From UBA11957 sp963603285 (GTDB lineage: Bacteria; Bacillota; Clostridia; Lachnospirales; Lachnospiraceae), in the NCBI GenBank assembly GCA_963603285.1, contig CAVCMG010000022.1:1-47081 (forward strand): a DNA stretch of 47,081 bases, in the 5' to 3' direction. Numbering within the stretch: position 1 is the first letter of the stretch; each line of letters begins with the position of its first letter. Below the pieces are notes generated by a model. The model had not been told where the DNA came from. It saw nothing but the letters and a program-made list of their open reading frames with translations, and made no database searches. Shown here piece by piece: positions 32,483-41,058 of this stretch. A program made the translations under genes and the position numbers.

Positions 32483-34001
32483 CGTCTTTTCCACCTTTCC
32501 GGTAACGCTCCGGACTCATACCGGCATACTCCCTGAAGCTCTGACAGAAATAGGACACATTGGAAAATCCCACCTTCTCGCACACCTGCACGATCTTCAT
32601 ATCCGTCCGGGTTAAAAGCTCCTTCGCCTTTTCCATACGGCACTGCCGGATATACCGGCTGATCGTCATGCCGGTTTCCTTCTTAAATATATAGCTTAAA
32701 TACGTCTGGGACAGATATACCAGCGCCGCCAGCTGATCCGTCCGGAGCTCCTCATCCACATGATACCGGATATAATGGCGCACCCGCTCAACGTCGCTTC
32801 TGGCCGCACCGTCATCCTCCACACAATGCTTCTCAAACCGGCGGATACAGTCCTCCACCACCGTACAGATGCTGCTTAAATTGGCAGACTGGTAGACCTT
32901 TTCCACATCCGCTTTCATCTGCTGCGACCCCAGCGCCTGCATCTGCTCATAAATATCCCGCAAAAGCTCTGTAAAAATAAATTTGATATACATCTGGGAG
33001 TCCATCGAAGCCGACCGGATCTGCTGGCACAGCTTGTAATAGCAGTCCCAGACCTTCGGGATCTCCTTTTTCTGTATGGCTTCCCGCAGAAGCTTCTGGA
33101 AATCCGTCTTATCTGTCCGGACCGCCGTCTCTTCCTCATCATCCCGGCTAAAGCCAAACACCCGCTGATCCAGACGGTAAAATTTATCCTCCATCTGGTT
33201 TTCCAGCTCGGCATACAGCTGCGGATAGCTTTCTGTCCCACGGCTTTCACGGCTGACAGCCATATAGGCCGTGATACCAAATTCCTGCTGCAGCCATTCG
33301 ACCAGTGTCGCGCCAATCCGCATATAATTGCTCGCCGCATGAGTATAAAACAACAACAGCAAATGATTCATATCCAATGACAGAAAACCGATCTTACGAT
33401 TTAAAAATGCAGGAATCTGTTCCCGTAACAGCTCCTCTTTTTCCTCTATACTGTTATTCTCCGTTTCCAGAAGCATCATGCACTGGATCTGGTGAAACAG
33501 CTTTGCATACGTCTCATTCTCACAGATCAGATGGCTGTACTCCTGCTTACCCGTTTCCAGATACATCTGCAGGTAATGCCGGTACAGATAATCGTTGCTC
33601 TCCTTGTGCTGCGCCGCTTCCTTCTCCCGGTTCTCGACCTCCTCCACCATCGTGCGGATCGTACTTTCAAATTCCTGCGGCTTGACCGGCTTTAAGATAT
33701 AATTGCTCACGCCGTACCGGATCGCTTTCTGAGCAAAGGAAAATTCACCAAAACCGCTGAAAATAGCGATGGGAATCTCCTCGTCCATCTGCCGCACCCG
33801 CTGGATCAGCTCCATACCGTCCATCTGCGGCATCTTGATATCCGTCAGGATGAAATCCACCTTTTCATGTTCCAGCTTCTGCAAAGCCTCCACACCATTG
33901 GCGGCCTCCACGACCTCAAACTCCTCCGGCATCCGTCCCAGCAGCATTCGGATACCGCCTCTCTCGATCCGCTCATCGTCCACAAGCAAGATTCTGCGCA
34001 T
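32463..34001 (-). CDS. yesN: AraC-family response regulator, YesN type
   Basis: A 512-residue response regulator. The receiver domain (1-120) has acidic D8/D9, phospho-acceptor D54 in ILTDIKMPQMDG, and the conserved Lys in YILKPVKP. A long middle region (about 130-400) of YesN type follows. The C-terminal AraC DNA-binding domain (about 410-505) contains LAALVYLSQTYLSYIFKKETG and VGFSNVSYFCQSFREYAGMSPERYRK. The start at ATG 34001 is fixed by GGAGG and by alignment to receiver domains. It is the first gene of the operon and probably activates the CUT1 importer through the paired sites at 28886-28912. Confidence 0.93.
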   Translation of the reverse strand: MRRILLVDDERIERGGIRMLLGRMPEEFEVVEAANGVEALQKLEHEKVDFILTDIKMPQMDGMELIQRVRQMDEEIPIAIFSGFGEFSFAQKAIRYGVSNYILKPVKPQEFESTIRTMVEEVENREKEAAQHKESNDYLYRHYLQMYLETGKQEYSHLICENETYAKLFHQIQCMMLLETENNSIEEKEELLREQIPAFLNRKIGFLSLDMNHLLLLFYTHAASNYMRIGATLVEWLQQEFGITAYMAVSRESRGTESYPQLYAELENQMEDKFYRLDQRVFGFSRDDEEETAVRTDKTDFQKLLREAIQKKEIPKVWDCYYKLCQQIRSASMDSQMYIKFIFTELLRDIYEQMQALGSQQMKADVEKVYQSANLSSICTVVEDCIRRFEKHCVEDDGAARSDVERVRHYIRYHVDEELRTDQLAALVYLSQTYLSYIFKKETGMTISRYIRQCRMEKAKELLTRTDMKIVQVCEKVGFSNVSYFCQSFREYAGMSPERYRKGGKDDETLDS

Positions 34002-34122
34002 AGTACCTTCCTCCGTTTTTCCCTTCTGAGGTTTATTGTACCAGAGATAGTGGGAAATAACTACCATATACGAACGCAAAACTGATCCGCCGGACCAGAT
34101 TTTCCTATGTATCGCAACAGAA

Positions 34123-34160
34123 ACAGGGGACAGACCGCACTTTTTATGGTCTGCCCCCGT
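34123..34160 (-). terminator. Terminator-like hairpin at the end of the C-glycoside operon
   Basis: A stem pairs GGGGACAGACC (34126-34136) with GGTCTGCCCCC (34148-34158), with an A-rich loop; it lies about 20 nt after the last gene. The T run on the minus strand is weak. Confidence 0.55.
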
Positions 34161-34178
34161 ATTTTTACCCGTTATGTT

Positions 34179-35060
34179 TTATTTGTTATGTTTTCTGTCC
34201 CAGAACTGGTTGACCAGACGGGCCTCATTTCCATATTCCAGCATCAGATGCTTCATATGCATTCTGGCATATTCCTCCGGCGGTAAAAGATCCGGCAGCT
34301 TGCTTCTCACGATCTTTCCATTCTGAATACCCACACCGGAATACAGACGGATACGCAGCTCACGTCCTTCCGGCACTTCGCGGAGGTAATTAATGATAAT
34401 AACCTCAATCGGTTCCTCCGAAATCCGGTCCTCCAGCACCGGATAATTCTTCCAGTAATTACCGCTAATCCAGACGCACTGTGGATCGTTCTCAGCCACC
34501 TTGTCAAGATCGATGCCAAACAGACTGACGTCCACACAACTGGCATAGCCTTCGATATCGCTGATATTCTTCATATTCAGACGACCATAGCCGAAATCCT
34601 CGATACAGCCATCCGCATAAGAATAATAATGGTAGCCCGGACACCATATCTTGTATGCCAGCGCACCCTCCAGCGCAAATTCCTTATTGTAGGCATCCAT
34701 CTTTTCATTGGTTCTGCCCGGCTGAAGGATTCTGGCTGCGGAATAGGTCACGCCATCCGGCAGAACACAGTAACCGTTTTCCACCTCGCACGCTCCGGTA
34801 ACATTCATATGCTTTGCATAATCTTCCGGTGCAAACGCATACTGCACATCCATCGGCGATCCGTCAATGATACTCTTTTGTTCCTCTGTCAGCGGATCCT
34901 TCTGATAATACAGATCCGCATATTCCGATGCCTTTTCCTCCGGCGTCAGATCGGTTGTCAGCTGTTTGATTTCTTCAAAGGACAGCTCGCCAAATTTTTT
35001 TAACGGCAGACTGGCCCTTGGAATAAGTGTAATTACATCTTTTCTAAATTCTGATCCCAT
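34179..35060 (-). CDS. DAPG/phloretin hydrolase-like protein (PhlG/Phy family)
   Basis: A 293-residue cytoplasmic protein that I place in the 2,4-diacetylphloroglucinol (PhlG) / phloretin hydrolase (Phy) family, zinc enzymes that break a C-C bond between an acyl chain and a phloroglucinol ring. Supporting features are the N-terminal LPLKKFGELSFEEIKQL, the conserved KIWCPGYHYYSYADG, and a C-terminal H271-x3-E275 pair (MKHLMLEYGNEARLV) resembling the metal-binding His/Glu pair of PhlG. Its length fits. In Eubacterium ramulus, Phy cleaves phloretin to phloroglucinol and a phenylpropionate. As last gene of a C-glycoside operon, it may process the released aglycone. GAGGG precedes the ATG; the gap from the previous gene is 9 nt. 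The family is recognised by eye only. Confidence 0.7.
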   Translation of the reverse strand: MGSEFRKDVITLIPRASLPLKKFGELSFEEIKQLTTDLTPEEKASEYADLYYQKDPLTEEQKSIIDGSPMDVQYAFAPEDYAKHMNVTGACEVENGYCVLPDGVTYSAARILQPGRTNEKMDAYNKEFALEGALAYKIWCPGYHYYSYADGCIEDFGYGRLNMKNISDIEGYASCVDVSLFGIDLDKVAENDPQCVWISGNYWKNYPVLEDRISEEPIEVIIINYLREVPEGRELRIRLYSGVGIQNGKIVRSKLPDLLPPEEYARMHMKHLMLEYGNEARLVNQFWDRKHNK

Positions 35061-35069
35061 AGCTTTCCC

Positions 35070-35837
35070 TCATTTCAAAATCGATCGGGTTTCCAGTAAT
35101 CCTTCCCGGATATCCTTCTGCGGCATATACTCAAGGCCCATATATCCGGTATAGTGAAGCCTCCTGATTTCTTCAAAAATCCAGGCATAATTTAACTCAC
35201 CTGCAGTTATTTCCGCCCTTCCGGGATTTCCTGCTGCATGAAAATGTGCAATCTGCTGTATATGCTCACGGATGGTCCGCGTCACATCGCCTTCTGTAAT
35301 CTGCTGATGATAGATATCAAACAGAAGCTTTACATAAGGACTTCCCACCTTGTCCAGCAGCTCAAAGGCATCCTCCGACCGTGAAAGATGATAACCCGGA
35401 TGGTCTACCCGTACATTTAATGGTTCCAGTGCCAGACGGATCTCTGCCTTTTCAGCCTCTTCAGCTGCTGCCTTTAAGGTTTCTGTCAGATTTTTTCTGT
35501 GTTCTTTTTCCGTGATCTGTCTGGCATAGCTGTCCTGATACCATCCCGCCTGCACAATGAGGGTCGGACAATGGAGTCTTTTAGCCACAGCAAGGCTTTC
35601 CTGCAGCCCCAGAATATACGCCTGTCGCAGACTGGCATCTCCCAGATTGATAAACCGCGTACAGAATGCTGCAACATCCAGCCGGAGCTTTTCCTGCATT
35701 CTCTGTAAAGCATCAATATCCTTATCCCACCAGGACCAGAATTCAACCGCTGTATATCCGGCATCTGCGACAAGCTGCATGGCCTCCATCAGAGGGTACT
35801 GACCACATACGGCATCTATACAAACGGAATACTTCAT
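35070..35837 (-). CDS. Hydroxypyruvate-isomerase-like TIM-barrel protein (Hyi family)
   Basis: A 255-residue xylose-isomerase-like TIM barrel. Conserved segments are LALEPLNVRVDHPGYHL, LLFDIYHQQITEGDV, FHAAGNPGRAEITAGELNY and YMGLEYMPQ, which match the hydroxypyruvate isomerase group. These supply the metal-binding Glu, Asp, His and Glu. Such enzymes isomerise or epimerise small sugars through an enediol. Here it probably acts on the oxidised sugar released by the pathway; the exact substrate is unknown. GGAGAGG lies before the ATG. Confidence 0.82.
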   Translation of the reverse strand: MKYSVCIDAVCGQYPLMEAMQLVADAGYTAVEFWSWWDKDIDALQRMQEKLRLDVAAFCTRFINLGDASLRQAYILGLQESLAVAKRLHCPTLIVQAGWYQDSYARQITEKEHRKNLTETLKAAAEEAEKAEIRLALEPLNVRVDHPGYHLSRSEDAFELLDKVGSPYVKLLFDIYHQQITEGDVTRTIREHIQQIAHFHAAGNPGRAEITAGELNYAWIFEEIRRLHYTGYMGLEYMPQKDIREGLLETRSILK

Positions 35838-35855
35838 ACAGCACCTCTCCCTTCT

Positions 35856-37523
35856 TTATACCTCCTGCACCGGCAGCTCCAGCCAGGACGCATGCTCGCC
35901 ACCCATGTGGATCACATGCGTGCCTTCTGTATTGGCTGTACCGATCGAGCGGCCCTGCTGCAAAATACCGGTATTTTCATTGCCGATCCGCAGCTTTAAC
36001 TGCTCTCCCTTTTCAAAATGCATACCGATCGGACGGATCGCCAGCTCCACCTTAACAATCTCTCCAGCCTTTAACGGTTCCGGCTTTTCAAAGCGCTGTA
36101 CCGGTATATGTGCCTCGGATTTTTCCGGATCCAGCTCCCGCAGGGACACACGTACTCTGCCTTCATAGGAAGTAAACGGTCCCATATAGCGGTTTTCCGG
36201 TTTACAGCTCCAGGCGATCCACTCACCGTTCGCATCACATTTTCCGATTTCCACAAACAGATCCATATCGCTGCAATCTCTTCCCTCTGCATACAGACAC
36301 ACATTCGGATAACCAATCAGATCCACGGCCTGGTCAAAGGTACAGGTATAGGTTACAGCTGCCTTTGGATCATCACCGGCATAGCTGATTTCTGCTGCTT
36401 TACCGGCTTTTTCTGACAGCACGCCCTGTTCACCCAGATACAGCTTCTTATACTGCACCGACTGCGGCGGGAAAACAGTATCGCAGATATTGGTTTTATC
36501 CTCACCCTGCGGATTTAACACAGCGTACCGTACCCAAGGTGTCTGCTCCCAGCCATTTTCCTCATGTTTCAGATAATGGTCAAAAAACAGCTTTAATTCC
36601 TTCTGGTTTTCCGGGCGGTAAAAATCTACCCATTCCGTACTGTTATGTACCCGAAGCCATTTTTCCTTCGATCGGATCTGACGGTAGGACCTGAACGTAC
36701 CGTTGGTATGGATCGGATTCGTATAGCTTGCCACAATATATGTGGGAATATCAATATCCGTCAGGACAGCGCGCTTATTTTCCCAGTAGCTGTTCATCAG
36801 CGGATACGTCTCTGCCATCGTCGCCATATCATCGATCAGCGTCTGCCCGTGCATACAGTTGATTGCCTGTCTGGGGAATGCTACATCCGCAATCCCGCCC
36901 TGCAACAACGTTTCTCTGTAGGCGTCTGTCTGTCCTTCCCACGGTGCGATTGCCGTTAAATGCGGCGGCTTCTGATCTGCCGCAAACCACTGCACAATCG
37001 TCAGATAGGAATTTCCGGCCATGCCGACACAGCCATTACACCATTCCTGGGATGCCAGCCACTCGACATAATCGTAGATATCTTTTCCTTCGTTTGTGCC
37101 CCAGTGGAAGATATTGCCCTCCGACATATAGGCACCTCTGGCGTCCGGATGTGCCACAGCATACCCCCATGCACACCAGACGGCCGGGTCTACACCCTCC
37201 TCCTTCTGTAAATGGGACAGGTCATGCTCGTTATAGCACCAGTCATTATCAATATTGGATTTGCCATACGGACTCCAGGAAATGATCGCCGGAACCTTAC
37301 CGTCACATACCGGGCGGTAAATATCGGTATACAGGGTCACATCATCCCGCATCTTCATAGCCACATCCCGCTGCCACAGCACATCACAGGTCAGCGACAC
37401 ATCACCCTTCGGATCCCGGTAGCCCTTTTTCAATACAGTTTCTGACGGACAGAAGCCATTATAAAAGCCTTTCGGATCGGATAACGGCTTTGGCTTTGTC
37501 CAGATCTGCTTCCATTCATTCAT
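35856..37523 (-). CDS. CocE/NonD-family alpha/beta hydrolase (esterase/peptidase-like)
   Basis: A 555-residue protein of the CocE/X-Pro dipeptidyl-peptidase S15 family. The N-terminal alpha/beta-hydrolase domain contains MRDDVTLYTDIYRP, the oxyanion-side segment ISWSPYGKSN, and nucleophile S172 in GMAGNSYL. A C-terminal jelly-roll domain (about 345-555) ends in GGEHASWLELPV. Members hydrolyse esters or amides such as cocaine, glutaryl-acylase substrates or proline dipeptides. In this operon it could remove acyl groups from plant glycosides before or after deglycosylation; this is inference. GAGGTGAT precedes ATG 37523; a GTG 3 codons earlier is in frame. Confidence 0.85.
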   Translation of the reverse strand: MNEWKQIWTKPKPLSDPKGFYNGFCPSETVLKKGYRDPKGDVSLTCDVLWQRDVAMKMRDDVTLYTDIYRPVCDGKVPAIISWSPYGKSNIDNDWCYNEHDLSHLQKEEGVDPAVWCAWGYAVAHPDARGAYMSEGNIFHWGTNEGKDIYDYVEWLASQEWCNGCVGMAGNSYLTIVQWFAADQKPPHLTAIAPWEGQTDAYRETLLQGGIADVAFPRQAINCMHGQTLIDDMATMAETYPLMNSYWENKRAVLTDIDIPTYIVASYTNPIHTNGTFRSYRQIRSKEKWLRVHNSTEWVDFYRPENQKELKLFFDHYLKHEENGWEQTPWVRYAVLNPQGEDKTNICDTVFPPQSVQYKKLYLGEQGVLSEKAGKAAEISYAGDDPKAAVTYTCTFDQAVDLIGYPNVCLYAEGRDCSDMDLFVEIGKCDANGEWIAWSCKPENRYMGPFTSYEGRVRVSLRELDPEKSEAHIPVQRFEKPEPLKAGEIVKVELAIRPIGMHFEKGEQLKLRIGNENTGILQQGRSIGTANTEGTHVIHMGGEHASWLELPVQEV

Positions 37524-37536
37524 CTTTATCACCTCA

Positions 37537-38490
37537 TCAGATCAGGCCGGAAACCAGCTTCACATAGCGCTCCAGCTGTACGATTGCAGCCTCATCCCAG
37601 CCTTCATATTCGCTGGCAATATAGCCGTTAAAACCAAGTCTTTTAATCTCCGGAATAATATCCTCGTACGGAATACTCGGGTTATGGCAGTTCTCATCCA
37701 GATAGTGGAATTTGCCGTGGATATACGGTGTGCAGGGGATCAGTCGTTTCAGATCCTCCAGCGTCGTTTTCGGCTGATAATGATCCACAATATCCTCGAT
37801 CACCGTCTTTTCATATGCAGTAAAATCATCAGTAGCCATGATTTCCTCTGCGCTCAGCTTCTGTGTATTCAAGCGCACAACATCAGCCAGCTTGTCCTCA
37901 CGGAAACCGCCGCGGATATAGTTTTCGATCATCTGCGGATGCGGCTCATACTGGAAGATGGAGAAATCCGGTACGATGCCCAGATAGCCTTCTGTCTCCG
38001 GATCCTCCATGATCTTCAGATATTCCTCCCACACCGGTACATGCGGATGATGTGGCGCGTGCATCTCGATACACAGCTTTACGCCAAGCTTTTTGCATAC
38101 CGGAAGCATCGCTTTGAAGTTCTCCGGCTTGATCGCATGCTGGGTACGCACCAGATCGGCACCGACCTTTTTGGCAATGATCATATCTCTTGTGGTATGC
38201 TCGATGATCTCTTCATCCGTCAGATCCCGGTCTTTATGGATACCCATATCAATATAGGCACTCCAGGAAACCAGATGCAGCTGGTACTTGTCCAGCAGGG
38301 CTTTAAATTCTTCGATCCAGGCATCGGATATATTCGGATATTCCGGTGTCATCTGTGCAGCTACGATCTCGATACCTTCATAGCCCATCTCATGTGTTTT
38401 CTTCAGAATCTCCTCCAGATCCATCAGACGGAGATCATAAAAATAACTGAAACTGTAAATCGTACAACCAATTTTGATCTTATTTTCCAT
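37537..38490 (-). CDS. Probable C-glycoside deglycosidase alpha subunit (TIM barrel)
   Basis: A 317-residue xylose-isomerase-like TIM barrel. The likely metal quartet is E142 (CIEMHAP), D175 (GIVPDFS), H258 (PYIHGK) and E294 (IASEYEG). H144, two residues after E142, is positioned as the catalytic base described for C-glycoside deglycosidases, which split the C-C bond of a 3-oxo-C-glucoside by elimination. The assignment rests mainly on the gene just upstream, which encodes a matching beta-subunit-like protein 12 nt away; alpha and beta form the enzyme in the characterised gut and soil examples. The close alternative is a generic sugar phosphate isomerase/epimerase. GGAGAGGTG precedes the ATG. 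Confidence 0.72.
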   Translation of the reverse strand: MENKIKIGCTIYSFSYFYDLRLMDLEEILKKTHEMGYEGIEIVAAQMTPEYPNISDAWIEEFKALLDKYQLHLVSWSAYIDMGIHKDRDLTDEEIIEHTTRDMIIAKKVGADLVRTQHAIKPENFKAMLPVCKKLGVKLCIEMHAPHHPHVPVWEEYLKIMEDPETEGYLGIVPDFSIFQYEPHPQMIENYIRGGFREDKLADVVRLNTQKLSAEEIMATDDFTAYEKTVIEDIVDHYQPKTTLEDLKRLIPCTPYIHGKFHYLDENCHNPSIPYEDIIPEIKRLGFNGYIASEYEGWDEAAIVQLERYVKLVSGLI

Positions 38491-38502
38491 AACGCACCTC
38501 TC

Positions 38503-38931
38503 CTATTTCACAACCAAAGTCTTTGTGCAGTCCGAAATTTCCACACCATATTCTCCCTCGTAACCGGTATAGGGGATACGATGCTGCATATGTACATGTA
38601 CGGTATGCTCGCTGCCTGTTTCCAGTCCCTCCAGATTGACCACCCGGATCACGGCATCATCCCGGATCCACCAGTATTCTTCGGTCATATCCTCCAGCTC
38701 GGAAAGCAGAAACTGCTTGCCGTTCAGGCGAAACTGCACGCTGCTGTCCTCGATCCTTTTCCCGTCGATCTCAAACCACAGATCCTCGATACAGCTGAGG
38801 TAGGTTCCCCTGTAGGTCGGATAATGGATTTTAAATTCATAGCCGTATACAACGCCTGCAGCGTCCACATTTTCGATTGGTGCATCACACAACATATACT
38901 TGTCCCACTGGGCAAACTGTGTCATAAACAT
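38503..38931 (-). CDS. Probable C-glycoside deglycosidase beta subunit (DUF6379-like)
   Basis: A 142-residue protein with the look of the small beta subunit of C-glycoside deglycosidases: VVYGYEFKIHYPTYRGTYLSCIEDLWFEIDGK in pieces, then QFRLNGKQFLLSELED and a C-terminal beta-rich HTVHVHMQHRIPY. In known enzymes this subunit packs on the TIM-barrel alpha subunit and shapes the active site; the YRG segment and the DGK/LNGK turns are characteristic to my recollection. It lacks a signal peptide. GGAGG lies 9 nt before the ATG. The immediate pairing with a TIM-barrel gene supports the call. It has no other family that I recognise. Confidence 0.75.
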   Translation of the reverse strand: MFMTQFAQWDKYMLCDAPIENVDAAGVVYGYEFKIHYPTYRGTYLSCIEDLWFEIDGKRIEDSSVQFRLNGKQFLLSELEDMTEEYWWIRDDAVIRVVNLEGLETGSEHTVHVHMQHRIPYTGYEGEYGVEISDCTKTLVVK

Positions 38932-38952
38932 ATTCCTGGTCCTCCATTCTTT

Positions 38953-39885
38953 TTATAAAACGTCCGAAAAATCCTTCATATAGCTCTCGATATACTGTTT
39001 TCCCTGCAGGATTGAGGTAAAGATCGCTTTCTGGTCTGTCTCAAAGGATCTGTCCTCGATTTCCAGACACACCGGGCCGTCATAACCGATATCCCGTAAA
39101 GCACTGATATACTTGCCCCAGTCCACATCGCCGTGTCCCGGAATCTTTGGTGCCATATAATCCAGCGGGTACGCCATGGATCCGCAGGCCTTCAGCTTCT
39201 CCGGATACAGCTTGATATCCTTGATATGTACATGGAAGATTTTGTCTTTAAAGTCATAAATCGGCTGGATATAATCCATCAGCTGCCATACAAAATGGGA
39301 GGGATCGTAATTGATACCCAGATTGTCATACGGCAGTACGGCAAAGATCTTTTTCCAGTTTTCCGGACTGGTAAAGAGATTCTGTCCGCCCGGCCACTGG
39401 TCTGTGCCAAACAGCATCGGGCAGTTTTCGATAGCGATCTTTACGCCGCGCTCTGCGGCAAATTCCAGGATCGGCGGCCACACCTCTTTGACGATTTCCA
39501 GATTTTCCTCCACCGTCTTATCCTGCTGCCTTCCAATAAAGGTTGTCACCATATTGACGTCCAGCTGTTTTGCGGCTTCGATCACCTTTTTCAGATGTGC
39601 GATGATCTCACTTCTTCTCTCCGGATCCTTTTCCAGTGTGTTGGGATAATAGGCCAGCGCTGAGATGGCAACACCCTTTTTTTCACAATATGACTTGATA
39701 TGTTCTGCTGCCGCATCGTCCATATGCTCCACATCGATATGGATAACACCGGCATAGCGTCTTTCGGCCTTTCCCTTTGGCCAGCAGGCAACCTCCACAC
39801 ATTTAAAACCATGGGCTGCCGCAAAATCGATCATCTCCTCAAAGGACAGACTTTCCAAAATTGATGTAATAAATCCAAGCTTCAT
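38953..39885 (-). CDS. Sugar phosphate isomerase/epimerase-like TIM-barrel protein
   Basis: A 310-residue xylose-isomerase-like TIM barrel. Metal-ligand candidates are in VKIAIENCP, LGINYDPSHFVW, IFHVHIKD and VCLEIEDRS. This family includes inosose and keto-sugar isomerases and 3-dehydro-sugar epimerases. It lies between the oxidoreductase (12-nt gap) and the beta subunit gene (21-nt gap). It is likely to act on the 3-oxo sugar or its elimination product. It is more distant from the alpha subunit than from ordinary isomerases and has no small partner of its own. AAAGGAG precedes the ATG. Confidence 0.82.
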   Translation of the reverse strand: MKLGFITSILESLSFEEMIDFAAAHGFKCVEVACWPKGKAERRYAGVIHIDVEHMDDAAAEHIKSYCEKKGVAISALAYYPNTLEKDPERRSEIIAHLKKVIEAAKQLDVNMVTTFIGRQQDKTVEENLEIVKEVWPPILEFAAERGVKIAIENCPMLFGTDQWPGGQNLFTSPENWKKIFAVLPYDNLGINYDPSHFVWQLMDYIQPIYDFKDKIFHVHIKDIKLYPEKLKACGSMAYPLDYMAPKIPGHGDVDWGKYISALRDIGYDGPVCLEIEDRSFETDQKAIFTSILQGKQYIESYMKDFSDVL

Positions 39886-39897
39886 CTTTCTTCTCCT

Positions 39898-41037
39898 TTA
39901 CGCCTCTACATCTACCCACTGTCCGGTCTTTGCACTGTCAGCGATTGCTTCACACAACAGCATCTCATGCAATCCGTCTTCGAGCGTTGCATATTCATAT
40001 ACGCCATCCGGTGCTGTCAGACTGCTGTAAAACTGCCGGAATACATTCTTAAAAGCATCGGCAAATCCCTCAATATGACCGGACGGATAAGAAGCCAGAC
40101 TGGCTGCCTGTCCATGCATCAGAGTCGCATCCTTTGTCAGAATCTCGTTTGGCTTGTCCCTGTAGCCGATCCACAGATTGTTCAGATCCTCGGAAGTCCA
40201 GCTCAGCGCCCGTTTGCTGCCGGCCACATGCAATGTCGTCGTATTTTTCTTCCCGGCAAATACCATGGAAACCAGCATACTGCCGATCGCGCCATTTTCA
40301 AATTCGACCATAACCACAGCTTCGTCCTCTGTATCGATTGGCATATCCTCGTAGGCCTGTTCACTGTTGTTTTTTACAAAGGTTTCGATTTCGCCCAGCG
40401 GACGCTTACGCACCGGATATACGGTTTTGAATTTAGCGTTGACTCTCTTAATCTTTGAGCATGTCACAAATTCTGCCAGATCCATCCAGTGGGAACCGAT
40501 ATCAGCGATCGCCCGGGTGGAACCGGTCTGTTTTTTGTCCAGACGCCAGCTGTAATCGGTCTCATACAGTAGCCAGTCCTGTATATACTCGCCATGCACC
40601 GAGAAAATATCTCCGATACCATGTTCTTTAATGATCTGATGCATTTCATTGGGGGCCGGATATAAACGGTTATGCAGATTGATCGCACCCTTTACACCCT
40701 TTTCTCTGGCCAGTTCAACCAGCTCTTTTGCCTCCTCCACAGTTGTGGTAAACGGCTTCTCACAGATAAAATTGACACCATGCTCTATCGCAAACTTTGC
40801 AATATCGTAATGGGTAAAATTCGGTGTGCAGATATGGATACAGTCCAGCTCACACTCTTCGATCATCTTGCGGTAATCCGCATAGGCTTTTTCAATATAC
40901 AGCTTGCCGGCTTTTTCTTCGGCGCCATGCGCATCACACAGGGCAACGACTTCGACATTTCCCAGTCTCCGAAGCATTTCCACATGAATACTTCCGATAA
41001 AACCGGCTCCTATAATTCCTGTTCTTATCTTCTTCAT
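39898..41037 (-). CDS. Gfo/Idh/MocA-family oxidoreductase (candidate glycoside 3-dehydrogenase)
   Basis: A 379-residue NAD(P)-dependent sugar oxidoreductase. The Rossmann motif GAGFIG (10-15, GxGxxG) starts the nucleotide-binding domain. CEKPFTTTVEEAKELV (Lys in the EKP motif) supports catalysis, and the C-terminal half is the substrate domain. In C-glycoside degradation, an enzyme of this family oxidises C3 of the glucose ring before deglycosylation; the genomic neighbours here make that the first guess. The ATG at 41037 has AGGA upstream; a GTG 5 codons earlier is in frame. The exact substrate is unproven. Confidence 0.88.
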   Translation of the reverse strand: MKKIRTGIIGAGFIGSIHVEMLRRLGNVEVVALCDAHGAEEKAGKLYIEKAYADYRKMIEECELDCIHICTPNFTHYDIAKFAIEHGVNFICEKPFTTTVEEAKELVELAREKGVKGAINLHNRLYPAPNEMHQIIKEHGIGDIFSVHGEYIQDWLLYETDYSWRLDKKQTGSTRAIADIGSHWMDLAEFVTCSKIKRVNAKFKTVYPVRKRPLGEIETFVKNNSEQAYEDMPIDTEDEAVVMVEFENGAIGSMLVSMVFAGKKNTTTLHVAGSKRALSWTSEDLNNLWIGYRDKPNEILTKDATLMHGQAASLASYPSGHIEGFADAFKNVFRQFYSSLTAPDGVYEYATLEDGLHEMLLCEAIADSAKTGQWVDVEA

Positions 41038-41058
41038 TGTCTTTTCCTGCACTTTTCT

